This document shows, piece by piece, positions 33,646-45,117 of a stretch of DNA of 64,000 nt. How positions within the stretch are numbered: position 1 is the stretch's first letter; each line of letters opens with the position of its first letter. The notes beneath the pieces were generated by a model, which had not been told where the DNA came from, did not search any database, and worked only from the letters and a program-made list of their open reading frames with translations. Origin of the DNA: Anagrus nilaparvatae (Eukaryota; Arthropoda; Insecta; Hymenoptera; Mymaridae); assembly GCA_022575985.1 (NCBI GenBank), contig JAKSXM010000107.1, positions 2,604,001 to 2,668,000 on the forward strand. The letters are read 5' to 3'. Position numbers and translations under genes: made by a program.

Positions 33646-34181
33646 TGTAGGAATGGGCTTAGTATTTTCAAATAATTAGCAACAATTTTTATTTAATTTA
33701 AAAAGTAAAACAACACAACGTATTTATTTATACAGCAACATTCAATTTAAAGACTACATTTTTAACATTACTACTTTAAGTACTACATACTACACGCAAC
33801 AGACTACATGCCACATACAGTACTACTGACGAACAACTGCCGAACAACTGAACAACAACTGACTTCCACGACCAAAATCCTGCAGCTTTTATACATTTTA
33901 ATATTCTTTCTAGATCATTCTATTCTCGAATTTTCTAGCTACTTAACATTTATTCTTTCTATAAAAACTAACGACAATTAAGACCTAGAAACTTCCATAC
34001 ATTAAAATATCATACGATACAGACACTACAGAAAACACACCATATGACACCGGAAACATCTTGACTTTAACGTACAACTACTTCTAGAAACATTCTCATA
34101 CAACATAAAAAATACAATGTAAAATTAAATCAAAATCAATAATTAATTAATAACTATCTTCAGGTTGACCCGAATCCTACA
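33646..34181 (-). repeat. 5' LTR of the Gag-only element
   Basis: Same length and sequence as 31419-31954 by eye. It would carry the promoter driving the minus-strand gag (TATAAATA near 33721-33731). Confidence 0.9.
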
Positions 34182-34235
34182 AAATTCTATTTTTTTTGCA
34201 AATCTAAAAAAGTTACTTTTTACAGTGTAGCTATG

Positions 34236-35904
34236 AAAAATCGTATACAACCTTTGGGCTTAAAAACGGATGCCTTAGATAGCAGTTAACCATTCTCATA
34301 ATCACCAAAAGATATAGTACAAAAAATATTTAATTTATATTTAATTCATTAGTAAATAAAAAATAAAGCTTGTGAATACGATGACGAATAGTTTTTATTA
34401 CTACGCATTTCTTAATTTAAAATAACATTTAAAAAACCATGTAAGTTTATAATATTTTAAATATTAATGATTTATGTTTCTTTCCACACAGTAGATTGTA
34501 CAAAATTTATACTAAAAAATAATATTTTATATATATATTATACACTGAACACCCTTTGAATAACAAGAGATAAAAAAGAGATGTAGAATTTATCTTATCT
34601 TTGTAGTAAAAGACGGAAAAAATTGTATACCAGTTACCATCCAGAGAAAAAGAAAAAAAATTATTGAGGAAATACAAAAATTTAAATCTCTTTTATCAAC
34701 TAAAGTATATGTTTTATAAAAGTCTCGAAAGACTATTTAATTAAATTAATATATTAGGCAATTATTTTAACTTGTTCGAATGAAAAAAAAATGTTTAAAA
34801 ACAATGTTATTTAAAAACATGCGATTGTATATTATAATTTTTGTTAAAGTATAAATATTTAAGAAAAATCTACAGGAAACAACTACATAAGAATTAAGGT
34901 TGCAAAAAGTTATTTCAAATTATTTACTTAAATTGGCTCAAAAACTCCATAAAGGGCACTTAAAACCATAATTCATAATTTTTCGCATGCAAGGCAAAAT
35001 AATTCAATGACCAAAAATACTTATGCCACATATAAACTTTTTCTAAATTAATTTATTTAGAACCACATCAACTGATCCAAAACCTTTCTCGAGGGATTAG
35101 GGAGGGGGGGGGGTAATACATAAAAAATTTTAAAAAAGCGGATTCCTTTTGCGGCAAGACAATTTTTTCCGTTTGCGGCAAGCGGATTCCTCTTGTGGCT
35201 AGAGGATGGTTTTTTAATTGTAACTATCATAAAAACCGATAAAGATTTAAAACCGAACAAAAACTTAAATAATATAAGTGCATTAGAAATTTAATTTCAA
35301 AATAATTCACGATTACCTACTTCATCAATAACTTTTACATTTATTTTATATAAGGAATTTACAAAATTTTTAAGTAAAGAATTTTCTAATAATCTTATTA
35401 GAAGATGAAGGTTACTTTGGCGGCGAGATCTAGCAGCGAGAAATATGGAAGTAAGTTAACACTCAGTGAGAATATACAATATAGGAATAGTTTTCTTTTT
35501 CAACTTACAAATTAATTAGAGTAAAAGATATTGCTGTAAAACAAAAAAAAAACCAAATATAAATGCAGTTAAAACTAAATAAATGGAGACTAAAATTACA
35601 AATACTTAAAAGCATTACGCAAAAATATTTGAGTGAATTCTCAAATTTGGAAGAGGTACCTTACTCAGCCCAGGTACTTAGGCTCATTGCAGTACCTCTT
35701 CCTAAATTTGAGAATTTACTAAAGTATTAAGTATTTTAAGTTGCTAAGCATATACAAGCTGTAGAGAAGACTTGGCCTGAGGCTAATAACTCCCATCCCT
35801 GACATAGTTTTTGGCTAAACATTTTTTTACAGGCTTATGAATGCCCAACAATGATGTCTTCCTCAACTCATTACGGCACCTCTTCGCAAGTTTGAGAATT
35901 AAAT
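34236..35904. other. AT-rich DNA with one strong hairpin
   Basis: 35638-35727 is a hairpin with arms ATTCTCAAATTTGGAAGAGG and its near-mirror; a third partial arm lies at 35876-35905. A run of G is at 35103-35112. No gene is seen; the frame at 35057-35260 has no support. Confidence 0.45.
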
Positions 35905-37194
35905 TTTGGCCCTATTTACTACCCTTTAAAGATGGATAGGGGTGGTACTCCAGTCAAAATACGGGTTTGGTTGTATTATCACTGACGAACATCAGATTTG
36001 TTCTACTACAGGTATTTTGGCTCGCTGAATACGAAAATCGGAGTCATTTGGCAGAAAAATTGGGGCTACAGCCTTAAATTTGCAAAAACTACCCCCAAAA
36101 AGGGGTTTTTTTTACATATTAGCATTTGGAGCACTCAGATTTGCACCATACGGGTTTTTTGGGTCGCTGATAATAATTTCGACTTCTATTTCATAAATAA
36201 TTAAAATTTCGCCTCTAAATTGGTTAAAACTACCTCCAAAAAGGGGGTGTTTTTGACTTCCATTTAATTTTAGCATCCAGTATCTGCCCATATAGGTTTT
36301 TTGGGTTGCTAATCAAGATTTTGATTCCTTTTTCATAAATAATTAAATTTTTACCCTTAAAATAGCTGGAACTACCCCTAAAAGAGGTGTTTTTGCTATT
36401 TTTGTACTTTGAGCATCCAAAATACGTTCTTATACGTTTTTTGTGGCCGCGAATCAAGAATTTCGACTCCTTTTTCATAAAAAATCAATATTTCACCCTT
36501 AAAGCAGCTAAAACTATCTCTAAATGGGGTGTTTTTGTTATTTTCGCACTTTGAGCGACCAGGATATACCCATATAAGGGGTATTTTTAGCTATTGTAAG
36601 GGTGAAATATTGGTTATTTATGAAAAAGAAGTCGAAATTCTTGATAAGCGGCCCAAAAAACGCATAAGAACGTACTTTGGACGCTCAAAGTGCAAAAAAA
36701 GCATAAATACCCCTTTTAGGGGTAGTTCTAACTATTGTAAGGGTGAAATTTTAATTATTTATGAAAAAGGAGTCAAAATTCTTTATTAGCGACCCAAAAA
36801 ACCTATATAGGCATATCCTGCATGCTAAAAGTACGAAAATATCAAAAACACCACCTTTTTGGGGGTAGTTTTAACTAATTTAGGGGTGAAATTTTAAATA
36901 TTTATGAAATAGAAGTTGTAATTATTGATCAGCGATCCAAAAAATCCGTATGGTGCAAATCTGAGTGTTCAAAATGCTAATATGTAAAAAAAACCTTTTT
37001 GGGGGTAGTTTTTGCAAATTTAAGGCTGAAGCCCCAATTTCTTTGCCAAATGACTCCGATTTTCGTATTCAGCGAGCCAAAAAACCTATAGTAGAACAAA
37101 TCTGGTGTTCGTCAGTGACAGTACAACCAAACCCGTATTTTGACTGGAGTAGCACCCCTATCCACCTTTTAAGGGTTGTAAATAGGGCCAAAAT
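35905..37194. mobile_element. 1.29-kb foldback element (family E)
   Basis: The outer arms GGCCCTATTTAC...GGGTGGTACTCCAGTC are mirrored at the right. Each arm holds about three to four diverged units of roughly 150 bp with the signature 'cactttgagc-gacca-...-ggtttttgg-tcgctga' and 'acccttaaa-...-ccccaaaaagggg'. The symmetry centre is near 36560. The several small open frames are readings of these units. Fragments occur at 29770, 53279 and 55100. Confidence 0.8.
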
Positions 37195-37489
37195 GTATGA
37201 GACCTCAATGTTTACGAAGTTTACTAAAATTTGCATAAAAAATATTATTTTCAAACATTTTTCAATATAATTGGATACTTTTTTCATTGATTTTTCCTAA
37301 TAATGCCTGACCTACCCTTTTAACCCCCGTTTTTAGGGTATTTTTAAGGGTTGTATGTAAAAACTAATGTGAGATTCTGAAAGAGCATGAAATTTTACTG
37401 GAAGAATGAACTTTTTAGCCACTTATTTATACGGGAATATACTTATTTTGGCTTATTTCCAAAACTCTCCGCCCGGCGTTAATGAGTTA
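37195..37489. other. spacer, nothing recognised
   Basis: AT-rich sequence between two repeat families; no gene is seen. Confidence 0.35.
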
Positions 37490-37990
37490 AATAAAGAAAG
37501 TATGTAAAATTTCCCTGGAAATCTGAATCTTATCTTATTTAAATCAATCGGAGTCATTTAGTACAGAAAAGTACAAAAAACTGAAAAAAATGAGAAATAT
37601 TAAGGAAAATTTACGATTTTTTGATTATTTTAGGGTCTAGGAAGTTCGATCGCATCTAGGTTGATATGGCATCCGAAAATATATATAAAAACTCGCTTTT
37701 TCTGAATAGCGAAATAAAACTTGAAAAATGAACTTTTAACTTTACAAGGGGGTTTTTTATGGCAAGAAAAATGAATATTCGGTGGAAAATATTCAATTTT
37801 TGAGCCCAAGATATTTTCTGATTTTCCAAGATGACGGCCCAAGAAACTTAAAACAATAAATTTTTAACTTTACAAGGGGGGTTTTTAGTGCAAGAAATAT
37901 CCAAGAAATATCACAGTGGAAAATATTCAATTTTTCAACCCAAGATATTTTACGATTTTCCAAGATGGCGGACCATAACATTTGGACATG
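37490..37990. repeat. fragment of palindrome family F
   Basis: It matches 48880-49090 and 50860-51060 (GGAAGTTCGATCGCATCTAG, TGGCATCCGAAAATATATAT). It continues into units carrying TTTCCAAGATGGCGGACC. Confidence 0.75.
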
Positions 37991-38166
37991 TAGAGACTTT
38001 ACCAAAAATCAAGGCTATTATGAAAACTAATAGAAAAACAGAAGAAGGATGCAATAAACTTGATTCAGTATTTCAAAAATAAATAAAAGAAAGGAATAAA
38101 TTAGTTACAGAAATAACTAGACGGGCACGAAATAAATTAAATGAAAATAGTTAATGTAATTTTCTT

Positions 38167-38620
38167 TTCTAGTCTACTTAAAAGTAACGTTCTTTTGAAA
38201 AGATTACGTATTTCGTATCATAATACAGATTATATTAGATTTAAAAATTATAATTTATTAGTTATAAATTTAGAACATGAAACATGTGATAATTAGTTAT
38301 TTTACTATTTATACAATGTACTTTTAGAATTATTTTAATTTGATCTTTCTTAATTTAAAATTTTAAGTTATTAGTATAGAAACTGCTTAATAATCAAGAA
38401 ATTAATTTTTCTGGTCAGTAGCCACGAAAGTACGATTTACGCTGCGCGGCCGAGAAAAACGCAATTTCTCTCTACTGCCGCAGTTGTCCATAAATAAAGA
38501 ATGCCCCAAATCGCAGTTTAACATCCTCGACTTTGCCTCGGAAGGTAATTTACGTGCGATTTGGGCCATTCTTTACTTTTCTGGACACGAGCCGTAAATA
38601 TACTATTTCTTGCCTTACAT
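38167..38620. repeat. duplicated segment carrying hairpin module copy 2
   Basis: 38167-38544 is almost identical to 43136-43513. The hairpin at 38497-38574 has arms CCCAAATCGCA and TGCGATTTGGG around a GAGGC-type inner stem. The end ATATACTATTTCTT recurs in other copies. Confidence 0.8.
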
Positions 38621-39479
38621 ACCCCCCTGTTAAGTTAAAAGTTCGTTTTTTTTAAGTTTCTTGGTCCGCCAGAAAGGAAAATTGGAAAATATGTTCGTTT
38701 AAGAAGTTGAATTTTTCCACCGAAAAATTAATTTTACATATCTAGGACATAAAAGCCTATTTTCTACCCTAAAGAGATGGCTTTTTTGCCCATTATATAT
38801 AAAACTGTGTTTTAGAACACGGGAAAAAATGCATGCAAAGTCAAAACCAATATTTTATCCCTTGTTTAATAAATAGCTATTTCTCTCCCTATAGTAATAT
38901 TAACTTTGATTTGTGTAAAAATCAAAAATGAATGGGGGGCTGTTTGCATATCTTTACAACGTATAAAAGTATGTTTTCCAGTAAAAATTAGCATTTTAAA
39001 ATGATTTTTGGCTTTTGTGAAAATTTTTATAGCTAAAAACTCAAAATTTCCATGTTATTTAAATGGGAAAATTGAGGTGGTTACAGGCACGTGGTTTTGC
39101 AAGGCGAAAGCAAAATCCTTGGAACTGGGAACTTTTTATGACCAAAACTTTACAAAAAAAAACCCGGGGAGCAAAGTTTTTCCACAAAGTCCAAAAATAG
39201 GCCCACTCTAATATACATCATAAATTTTTTATATAACTCAAATGTATTTTTCAGATTTTGACAAGGAAAGCTAGTCTTTCGAAACGTCAATGAAATAAAG
39301 ATAACATTTCATAAAAAAATTTGCTCCATTCTGATCGTTTTATTTTTATTTAACATTCTTATTTTTTATAAATAAGAAAATAATAAAAAAATAATTTTCT
39401 ACATTAAATTTCAAATTGGAACGTGAAAATAGTATTTTATACTTTTTTTCAAATTAAGAAAAATTTCCTTTTTTTCTTA
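38621..39479. other. AT-rich DNA with a fragment of element Q
   Basis: 39020-39225 resembles the right end of the foldback at 54073-54619 (AAAATCCTTGGA, ACTTTTTATGACCAAA, GGAGCAAAGTTT, CCACTCTAA). Nothing else is recognised. Confidence 0.5.
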
Positions 39480-39779
39480 CATTTAATGAAAAATATTATA
39501 TTTTTAACCAAGAGAGCAAAAAAAAAAGAATGGCCCAAAACGCACGTTAATTAGCATTAGAGACGAAGCCGAGGATTGTATAAACTGCGATCTAGGGTAT
39601 TTTTTTTTGCTCCCATGGACAAAATGAAATTTTTCCTTCTCATTCAAGAGAAAACGCGTTTTTTTCAATCTCTTTGCAGGTCGAAAAAAGTGTTTTTGAC
39701 CCGCTAGGACGAAAATGTTTATTTTTAATATTACAGTATGTTTACTTTGAGGAGGTTTATCAGATAAGAAATAGTACAT
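39480..39779. repeat. hairpin module, copy 3
   Basis: It contains TTTTTAACCAAGAGAGCAAA, then the hairpin (39525-39600), then GCTCCCATGGACAAAA and AAAACGCGTTTTTTTC. The stem is partly decayed here (CCCAAAACGCA against TGCGATCTAGGG). Confidence 0.7.
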
Positions 39780-40200
39780 TTTTAACCAAGAGAGTAAAAA
39801 AAAAGAATGGCCCAGAGCGCACGTTAATTAGCATCCGAGGCGAAGCCGAGGATGGTAAAGTGCGCTCTGGGGCATTCTTTTTTTGCTCCCATGGATAAAA
39901 CGAAATTTTTCTTTCTCAGTGGGAAGAAAACGCGTTTTTTTCGATCTCGTTGCGGGTCGAAAAAAGTGTTTTCATTATACGCTACAAAAAAGTTCTACTT
40001 TCTTACTTTCGGGCGATTTTTTTTTCGCTTTTAATGAAAAACTATGTGTTGAACACGGGAAAAAATGTAGGAAATTTTACTTTCAATGCTTTCTGCACTC
40101 GTTCGCTACGCTCACTTGTACATACAACTGCATTGAAAGCCAAATCCTACTTTTTTCCCTTGTTGAACAAATAGATATTTCGACCCACTAGAAAGAAAAA
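39780..40200. repeat. hairpin module, copy 4, with an adjoining stem-loop
   Basis: The hairpin at 39801-39880 is nearly perfect: CCCAGAGCGCAC pairs with GTGCGCTCTGGG, inside it CATCC pairs with GGATG and GGC with GCC. A second inverted pair around CGTTCGCTACGCTCACTTG (40085-40150) follows. The many overlapping short frames here are not genes. Confidence 0.75.
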
Positions 40201-40552
40201 TAATAATGATAGAATGTAATAAAACGTGATTGGTATTAAAATTTAAACATTTTTGAGCTAAAATCGACTTATTGTTACCTATGTCGCCGGCTTGATTAAT
40301 TTTTTATGAATAGAATATAAGTAATATTTTAACATTGCGCTTTGTTTCAGCTTTTTAAAAAGTAGGGTACTAATGACACAGATCGATGAAACTTAATAAA
40401 TCTGATAAATAATTGCTTAAAGATTACATTCCCAATTGGTTTTACATATATGTATAGTATACTTTATTGAATTTATTTTCATTAATTTAATAAAAAACAC
40501 GTAACATAACCAAAAAGCTCATTATTTTAGTTACATTTTTTTAAATTGTATA
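40201..40552. other. AT-rich spacer
   Basis: No recognisable gene or repeat end was seen. Confidence 0.35.
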
Positions 40553-42068
40553 AAGGTACGATTTCACTGATCACGCTAAAGCGTTTTGCGTGAGCGTTTT
40601 TTGTTTTTTTGGTAAGTTTATAACTACTTTATCGGCCTAGTAACAATATTGTAACTAGAGACATTATTTAAATTTATTTTTATTTAAAAGTAAAAAAGTA
40701 AAAATATTTATTTATAAGAATTAATCTACTGTAAAATTTGGAACTTATATTATTAAAAAAAAAAATTATTTTTTTTGCTCTGGGGTTTATGACCAAAATT
40801 TTTTTAATAAAAATTGGCTGATATTTTCAATATGATATTAATAATTATAACATATTAAATATTAATTTATAACATTACTTGCAAAAGATTAGTGAAATTA
40901 ATAAATTATTTAATTATTGCGTTTGATCGGAGTATTTTATTTTTTCATTTTATTAGGTAAATTAAATTAAAATGTATTATTGTTTTTATTTTATTCTCTT
41001 GCTATTTCAGATTGCAATAACAAATGCAAAAAAAAACCAATTTAATTGTCATTTATTTATGATAAGATATTAGGAGTTGAGATCATTTTAGTATTTGAGA
41101 AAATATTTATTTATACTTTAGAATGATCCTTCAGCTCAAGTATGCAGTATTTTTAAAATGCAAGTTTTTTAGGTGCTGTATAATATAATTTCAATAACTA
41201 TTTCAAACTATATTTATATTTTAATATAAATCTGGACACCAGGAAGATCAACTCTTTGGTCACCTGGTTTAGCAGTTAACGTGGCAGTTTATTACAATAT
41301 TTGATACATATTCATTCGAGTTATCCGATCACCATCTGAACTATGAGATCAATCTATAGATTCAGCTTCTTCATTGAGCAATGGGTTTTTTTAACGTTTC
41401 AAAATGTTTTACGCCTTTGATTTCTTTAGATAAAACAAAATTTACTTGGAAATACAGAGCATTAAAAGTTGATATATAAAATAATTTTATGGTGCATTGC
41501 TCTGAATTGCAAAATACAAAGTATTTTCTAATTTCAACAAAATCGTATTTGTATTTAATTTTATAATCAAAGCGGTTTTTGATGTTAAAAAATTTTATTA
41601 ATTTATTCAAAAATTAATGCGCTCCTCCTGGAGGCGAACTTATATCATTTTTTCCTTTAAAAATTAAAAAATTTATGTTTCTTTGGAGTATCATTCATAT
41701 TTAATTGAGTTAAATTTACAAAACAATTGTTAGAAATTATTTTTGAACCCAGAAATAAAAATTTTATTTACATGTTTTTATTTATATTGTAACTAATTTA
41801 ACACAAGCGAATTGACATTATTATTTTTTTGTGTTGAAGTACATTTAATTATTGTACTTACTTTTTTGCAAACAATCTCTCATCATCAAAATAGAAATAT
41901 TTAGGTGTATTTTAACAAAACATAAACATCGAGAGAGGATTTTGTTTCACGCGCGAAGCAAAAAGTTAAAATATTTTAACTTTTTTACTAAATCGATAAA
42001 GCAGTATATTACTAGAATAAAAAACGCTCACGCAAAACGCTTTAGCGTGATAGGTGAAATCGTACCTT
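40553..42068. mobile_element. element C, fourth copy
   Basis: 1.52 kb with both TIRs present (AAGGTACGATTTCACTGATC and its mirror with a few differences). It is uninterrupted, so it shows the empty sites for insertions in the other copies. It has no transposase. The flanks do not show a clear target duplication. Confidence 0.85.
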
Positions 42069-42174
42069 AATAGTATACTTTTTTTCAGCTTTTTTTCCTA
42101 ATATTCTTGGATTATTAATGGTTTTTTATATAGTTTCTTTTCAATTAATAGCTTCCAAAATAAACTTAAAAAAA

Positions 42175-42375
42175 AAATTTTTTGCCCTCCCGGGCGTAAA
42201 ACTCGTGCGTAAAGAATTTTCTGAACTCGTTCTACGCCTAGGGGGGCAAAAAATAGTGTAAGCACCATGGGCGAAATACTTTAGACACGAGCGTGAACAC
42301 AAATCACTCGTGCCCGGCTTCGCCGAGCACTCGTGCTAGTGCTCACGCTAGTGCCGAAACTTTTACGCCCTTGAT
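42175..42375. repeat. GC-rich stem-loop block
   Basis: Nested inverted pairs occur around GCCCGGCTTCGCCGAGC and CTCGTGCTAGTGCTCACGCTAG, bounded by GCCCTCCCGGGCGTAAAA and TTTTACGCCC. It is probably a small foldback MITE related in style to the hairpin modules. Confidence 0.55.
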
Positions 42376-43135
42376 ACTTAATATACTATATGTTGGTAAT
42401 CGCAATTCCGACATGTAATTATAAATCAACAGATAAACCTCCTTAAATTTAAATTAAAAAAAAAAAAATATATGTGATTATAAACTATAAAAATTCTAAG
42501 TATAAAAATAACTAAGGTAATAAATAAATAAAAAAATTTTAAAATAATTTTTTAAAATTTGATCACACAATTGCTTTTGTGAAAATACAAAGTGATGTTT
42601 GTGATTTTACAAAACTTTTGCTCATGAAATTTTTTTCTATTACATTTTTTATGATTTCACAATAAAAAATTGTTACAGTAAAGTTTTATGAGAAACTGAA
42701 TGTTTGGCCCGAAAAATTCGGATTTTGGTGAAATTTTATTTACGTATAACTAAAAATATTAAATGTAGTAAAATGTATCCAGCCCATAATTGGCTTAAGA
42801 CTTTAAAGCTGATTAACCAAACCAGGAAAAATACTTTTTATTTGAGATAAAAAAACTTCCTGGGTGGGATAATATTATCTCGAATAAAAATTTTTTTCTG
42901 ACTTTTTTAAAGATTATTTATAGTCTTAGCTATCATTCCATTAATTAAAAGTTTAATTTCATATAAATTAAAAATATTTTTTAAATTAATATTTGATATA
43001 GAGATTTGAAAAAATCGTAAACTAAAACTACATGTTAGGTTATCACAAAAAAAGAGACGATTAATTGGTCCATCTATAATTATATCAGACTTGAGTTAAA
43101 AGAAATCAAAAACTAAATTCTTGATTAAAATCAAA
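42376..43135. other. AT-rich DNA, no gene seen
   Basis: Nothing recognisable apart from a near-repeat of TTTTGTGAAAATAC/TTTTGTGATTTTAC type around 42570-42610. Confidence 0.35.
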
Positions 43136-43780
43136 TTCTAGTCTACTTAAAAGTAACGTTCTTTTGAAAAGATTACGTATTTCGTATCATAATACAGATT
43201 ATATTAGATTTAAAAATTATAATTTATTAGTTATAAATTTAGAACATGAAACATGTGATAATTAGTTATTTTACTATTTATACAATGTACTTTTAGAATT
43301 ATTTTAATTTGATCTTTCTTAATTTAAAATTTTAAGTTATTAGTATAGAAACTGCTTAATAATCAAGAAATTAATTTTTCTGGTCAGTAGCCACGAAAGT
43401 ACGATTTACGCTGCGCGGCCGAGAAACACGCAATTTCTCTCTACTGCCGCAGTTGTCCATAAATAAAGAATGCCCCAAATCGCAGTTTACCATCCTCGGC
43501 TTTGCCTCGGAAGTTTGACTCAAAAGTGACGCTTTTTGAGAAATTTGTATTTTCCAATTTCTTTTAGTTTTTCCGATTCCAATTTCTTTTAGTTTTGCCG
43601 TTGCGCGTCCGGCAAAGACGTGTTTTCTCGCCACTGAGGCAGAAAAATCGTATACGACCCTGGGCCATAAAAAAAGAATGTCCCAAATCACAGTTTACCA
43701 TCCTCGGCTTCGCCTCGGAAGGTAATTTACGTGCGATTTGGGAAATTCTTTATTTTTCTGGCCATGGGTCGTAATATACT
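43136..43780. repeat. second copy of the 378-bp duplication plus hairpin module copies 5 and 6
   Basis: 43136-43513 duplicates 38167-38544, and its hairpin is cut off at the end of the duplication. A complete hairpin follows at 43674-43750 (CCCAAATCACAG with GTGCGATTTGGG). The frame at 43371-43691 is a reading of this repeat. Confidence 0.8.
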
Positions 43781-44700
43781 ATTTAGAAAGATAAAAGACT
43801 ATTAGGGTAAGAATCCATTTCTTAATGCGAGGGTGAAATTCTAATTAAGCTTCAGCTCTAATTCTGGTAAATAAAAAATAATTTTTAATTTTTAATATCA
43901 ATTTTAAAAATTAAAACAACATATTTTAGGTACTTAAATATTTGGACTGTCTGAAAATAAAATTCATTTAGTTTAATAATAACATATTTTAATAAAATTT
44001 TTTTGTGATTACAGAAATATTTTATCGAAAACATAATAATAATCTAATCATTGAGTCCACTGTGAGTAATTATTGATTTCATACATCTGATATTTCTGAC
44101 CAAGAAACAAGTATAGGGATTCCTAAAATGTGTCACATTGCTTTTTTCTATTCTTCATTGATTTGTTTTTTCTGTTCTATAAGAAAAAAATTACCATTTT
44201 CTCCGAAATTATTTGTAGACTTTTTAACTGTTTCAAAAAAGCGCAGGGATTTCAAATTTAAATAAGAATAAAAACTTAATTCAATTATTTACATGCATCA
44301 AAAATAAGTAAAAACAAAATTTGCTTATAGGGGAAATATGTGAACAGTGTAAATTTTTAATAAATATATACTAGGAGGCAAGACCACTGCGCGCCAAGCC
44401 CCTCAGGTAATTTCATGTTAAATTTATTAATAAAAATAAATTGTATTATGACGTAAAGTGGAAATTGTTTGGCTTTTATTATTTCTTCGTTTCAAATACC
44501 CAAAATGTATCATAATTTCGAGAGAAAAATATTTATAATCGATTTGTTAGTGATTACCAATAACTAAACCTTCCACATACCTCAAAAAATTATTTTTTGT
44601 GCCAAATAAAGATAAGCTAAATTGTAATAGTTAAAATTTCCAGGCATTTAAGAGATATTCAAAAGAAATTCAAACTATTACAAAAGTAAATTTACATCTA
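43781..44700. other. unique-looking AT-rich stretch
   Basis: No repeat family from elsewhere in the window is present. It could be intronic or intergenic host DNA next to the candidate exon at 44.9 kb. Confidence 0.35.
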
Positions 44701-44897
44701 ATTCAACAAAATTTTTTCAGCAATACGATTAATATTATTAGCATATATGATTTATTTACTTGGATTTTTGATTTGTAAATTATACACTGTAAAATTGCTC
44801 CACCAAACACGAATACATTTGCTAGAAAAATCATGAGAAAGGGGATCATCAGTTTTAGGTAGTAAAATATGAAATAAGTATATAAAATAATACCTAC

Positions 44898-44999
44898 CTT
44901 TGTGAGAAATAATCTAATTGCATTTGATTTTCTTAACTGCTCAAGTCCACCAGATGAAGAATCCTCAGAGTTGGATCTTATAAGACCTTCTTCGTGCAA
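44898..44999 (-). CDS. possible internal exon of an unidentified host gene
   Basis: About 34 codons with a balanced, Ser/Glu/Leu-rich composition (SNSEDSSSGGLEQLRKSNAI) are open on the minus strand. They end exactly at ACAAAG|GTAGGT, a strong 5' splice site. A Py-rich tract precedes the segment, and CACGAAG at about 44990 is a possible acceptor. Beyond the donor the frame continues only as hydrophobic AT-rich noise. No family is recognised. About 110 bases upstream there is another donor-like GTCTG|GTAAGT (about 45103-45108) after an ATG. A chance open frame remains possible. Confidence 0.3.
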
Positions 45000-45117
45000 C
45001 CAGACGCGATTATAAGTATCGAAATAGAAAAAAAAATCAGCAAAATTTAAGAAAAAAGGTTAAATACCGCCGAGAATTACAAATAAATTCATAACTTACC
45101 AGACTAGACCATTACTC

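Larger units (their letters stand above)
31419..34181 (-). mobile_element. 2.76-kb Gag-only LTR retrotransposon
   Basis: Two 536-bp direct LTRs (TGTAGGA...TCCTACA) that look identical by eye flank 1.69 kb with a single Gag frame on the minus strand. AAAT repeats beside both ends (31415-31418 and 34182-34185) as a short target duplication. No protease, reverse transcriptase or integrase is present, so it must rely on another element's Pol. Just inside the upstream LTR, TGGGGGCCCATACC is a candidate tRNA primer site resembling the Pro-tRNA class. It is the youngest insertion in this area. Confidence 0.9.
31351..34227. mobile_element. element D, second copy, split by an LTR retrotransposon
   Basis: CACTGTAAAAAGTAACTTTC at the left and GTTACTTTTTACAGTG at the right are flanked by TAGCTA on both sides. 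Only about 110 bp belong to D; the rest is the LTR element at 31419-34181. Confidence 0.8.

Noticed and set aside
36230..37287. Several 70-100 codon frames in the family E foldback
   Set aside because: They are antisense and sense readings of the same inverted units; their similarity to each other follows from the palindrome.
39504..40191. Overlapping frames rich in Phe/Lys/Ser at the hairpin modules
   Set aside because: Multiple frames on both strands are open only because the hairpin modules lack stops; none resembles a protein family.
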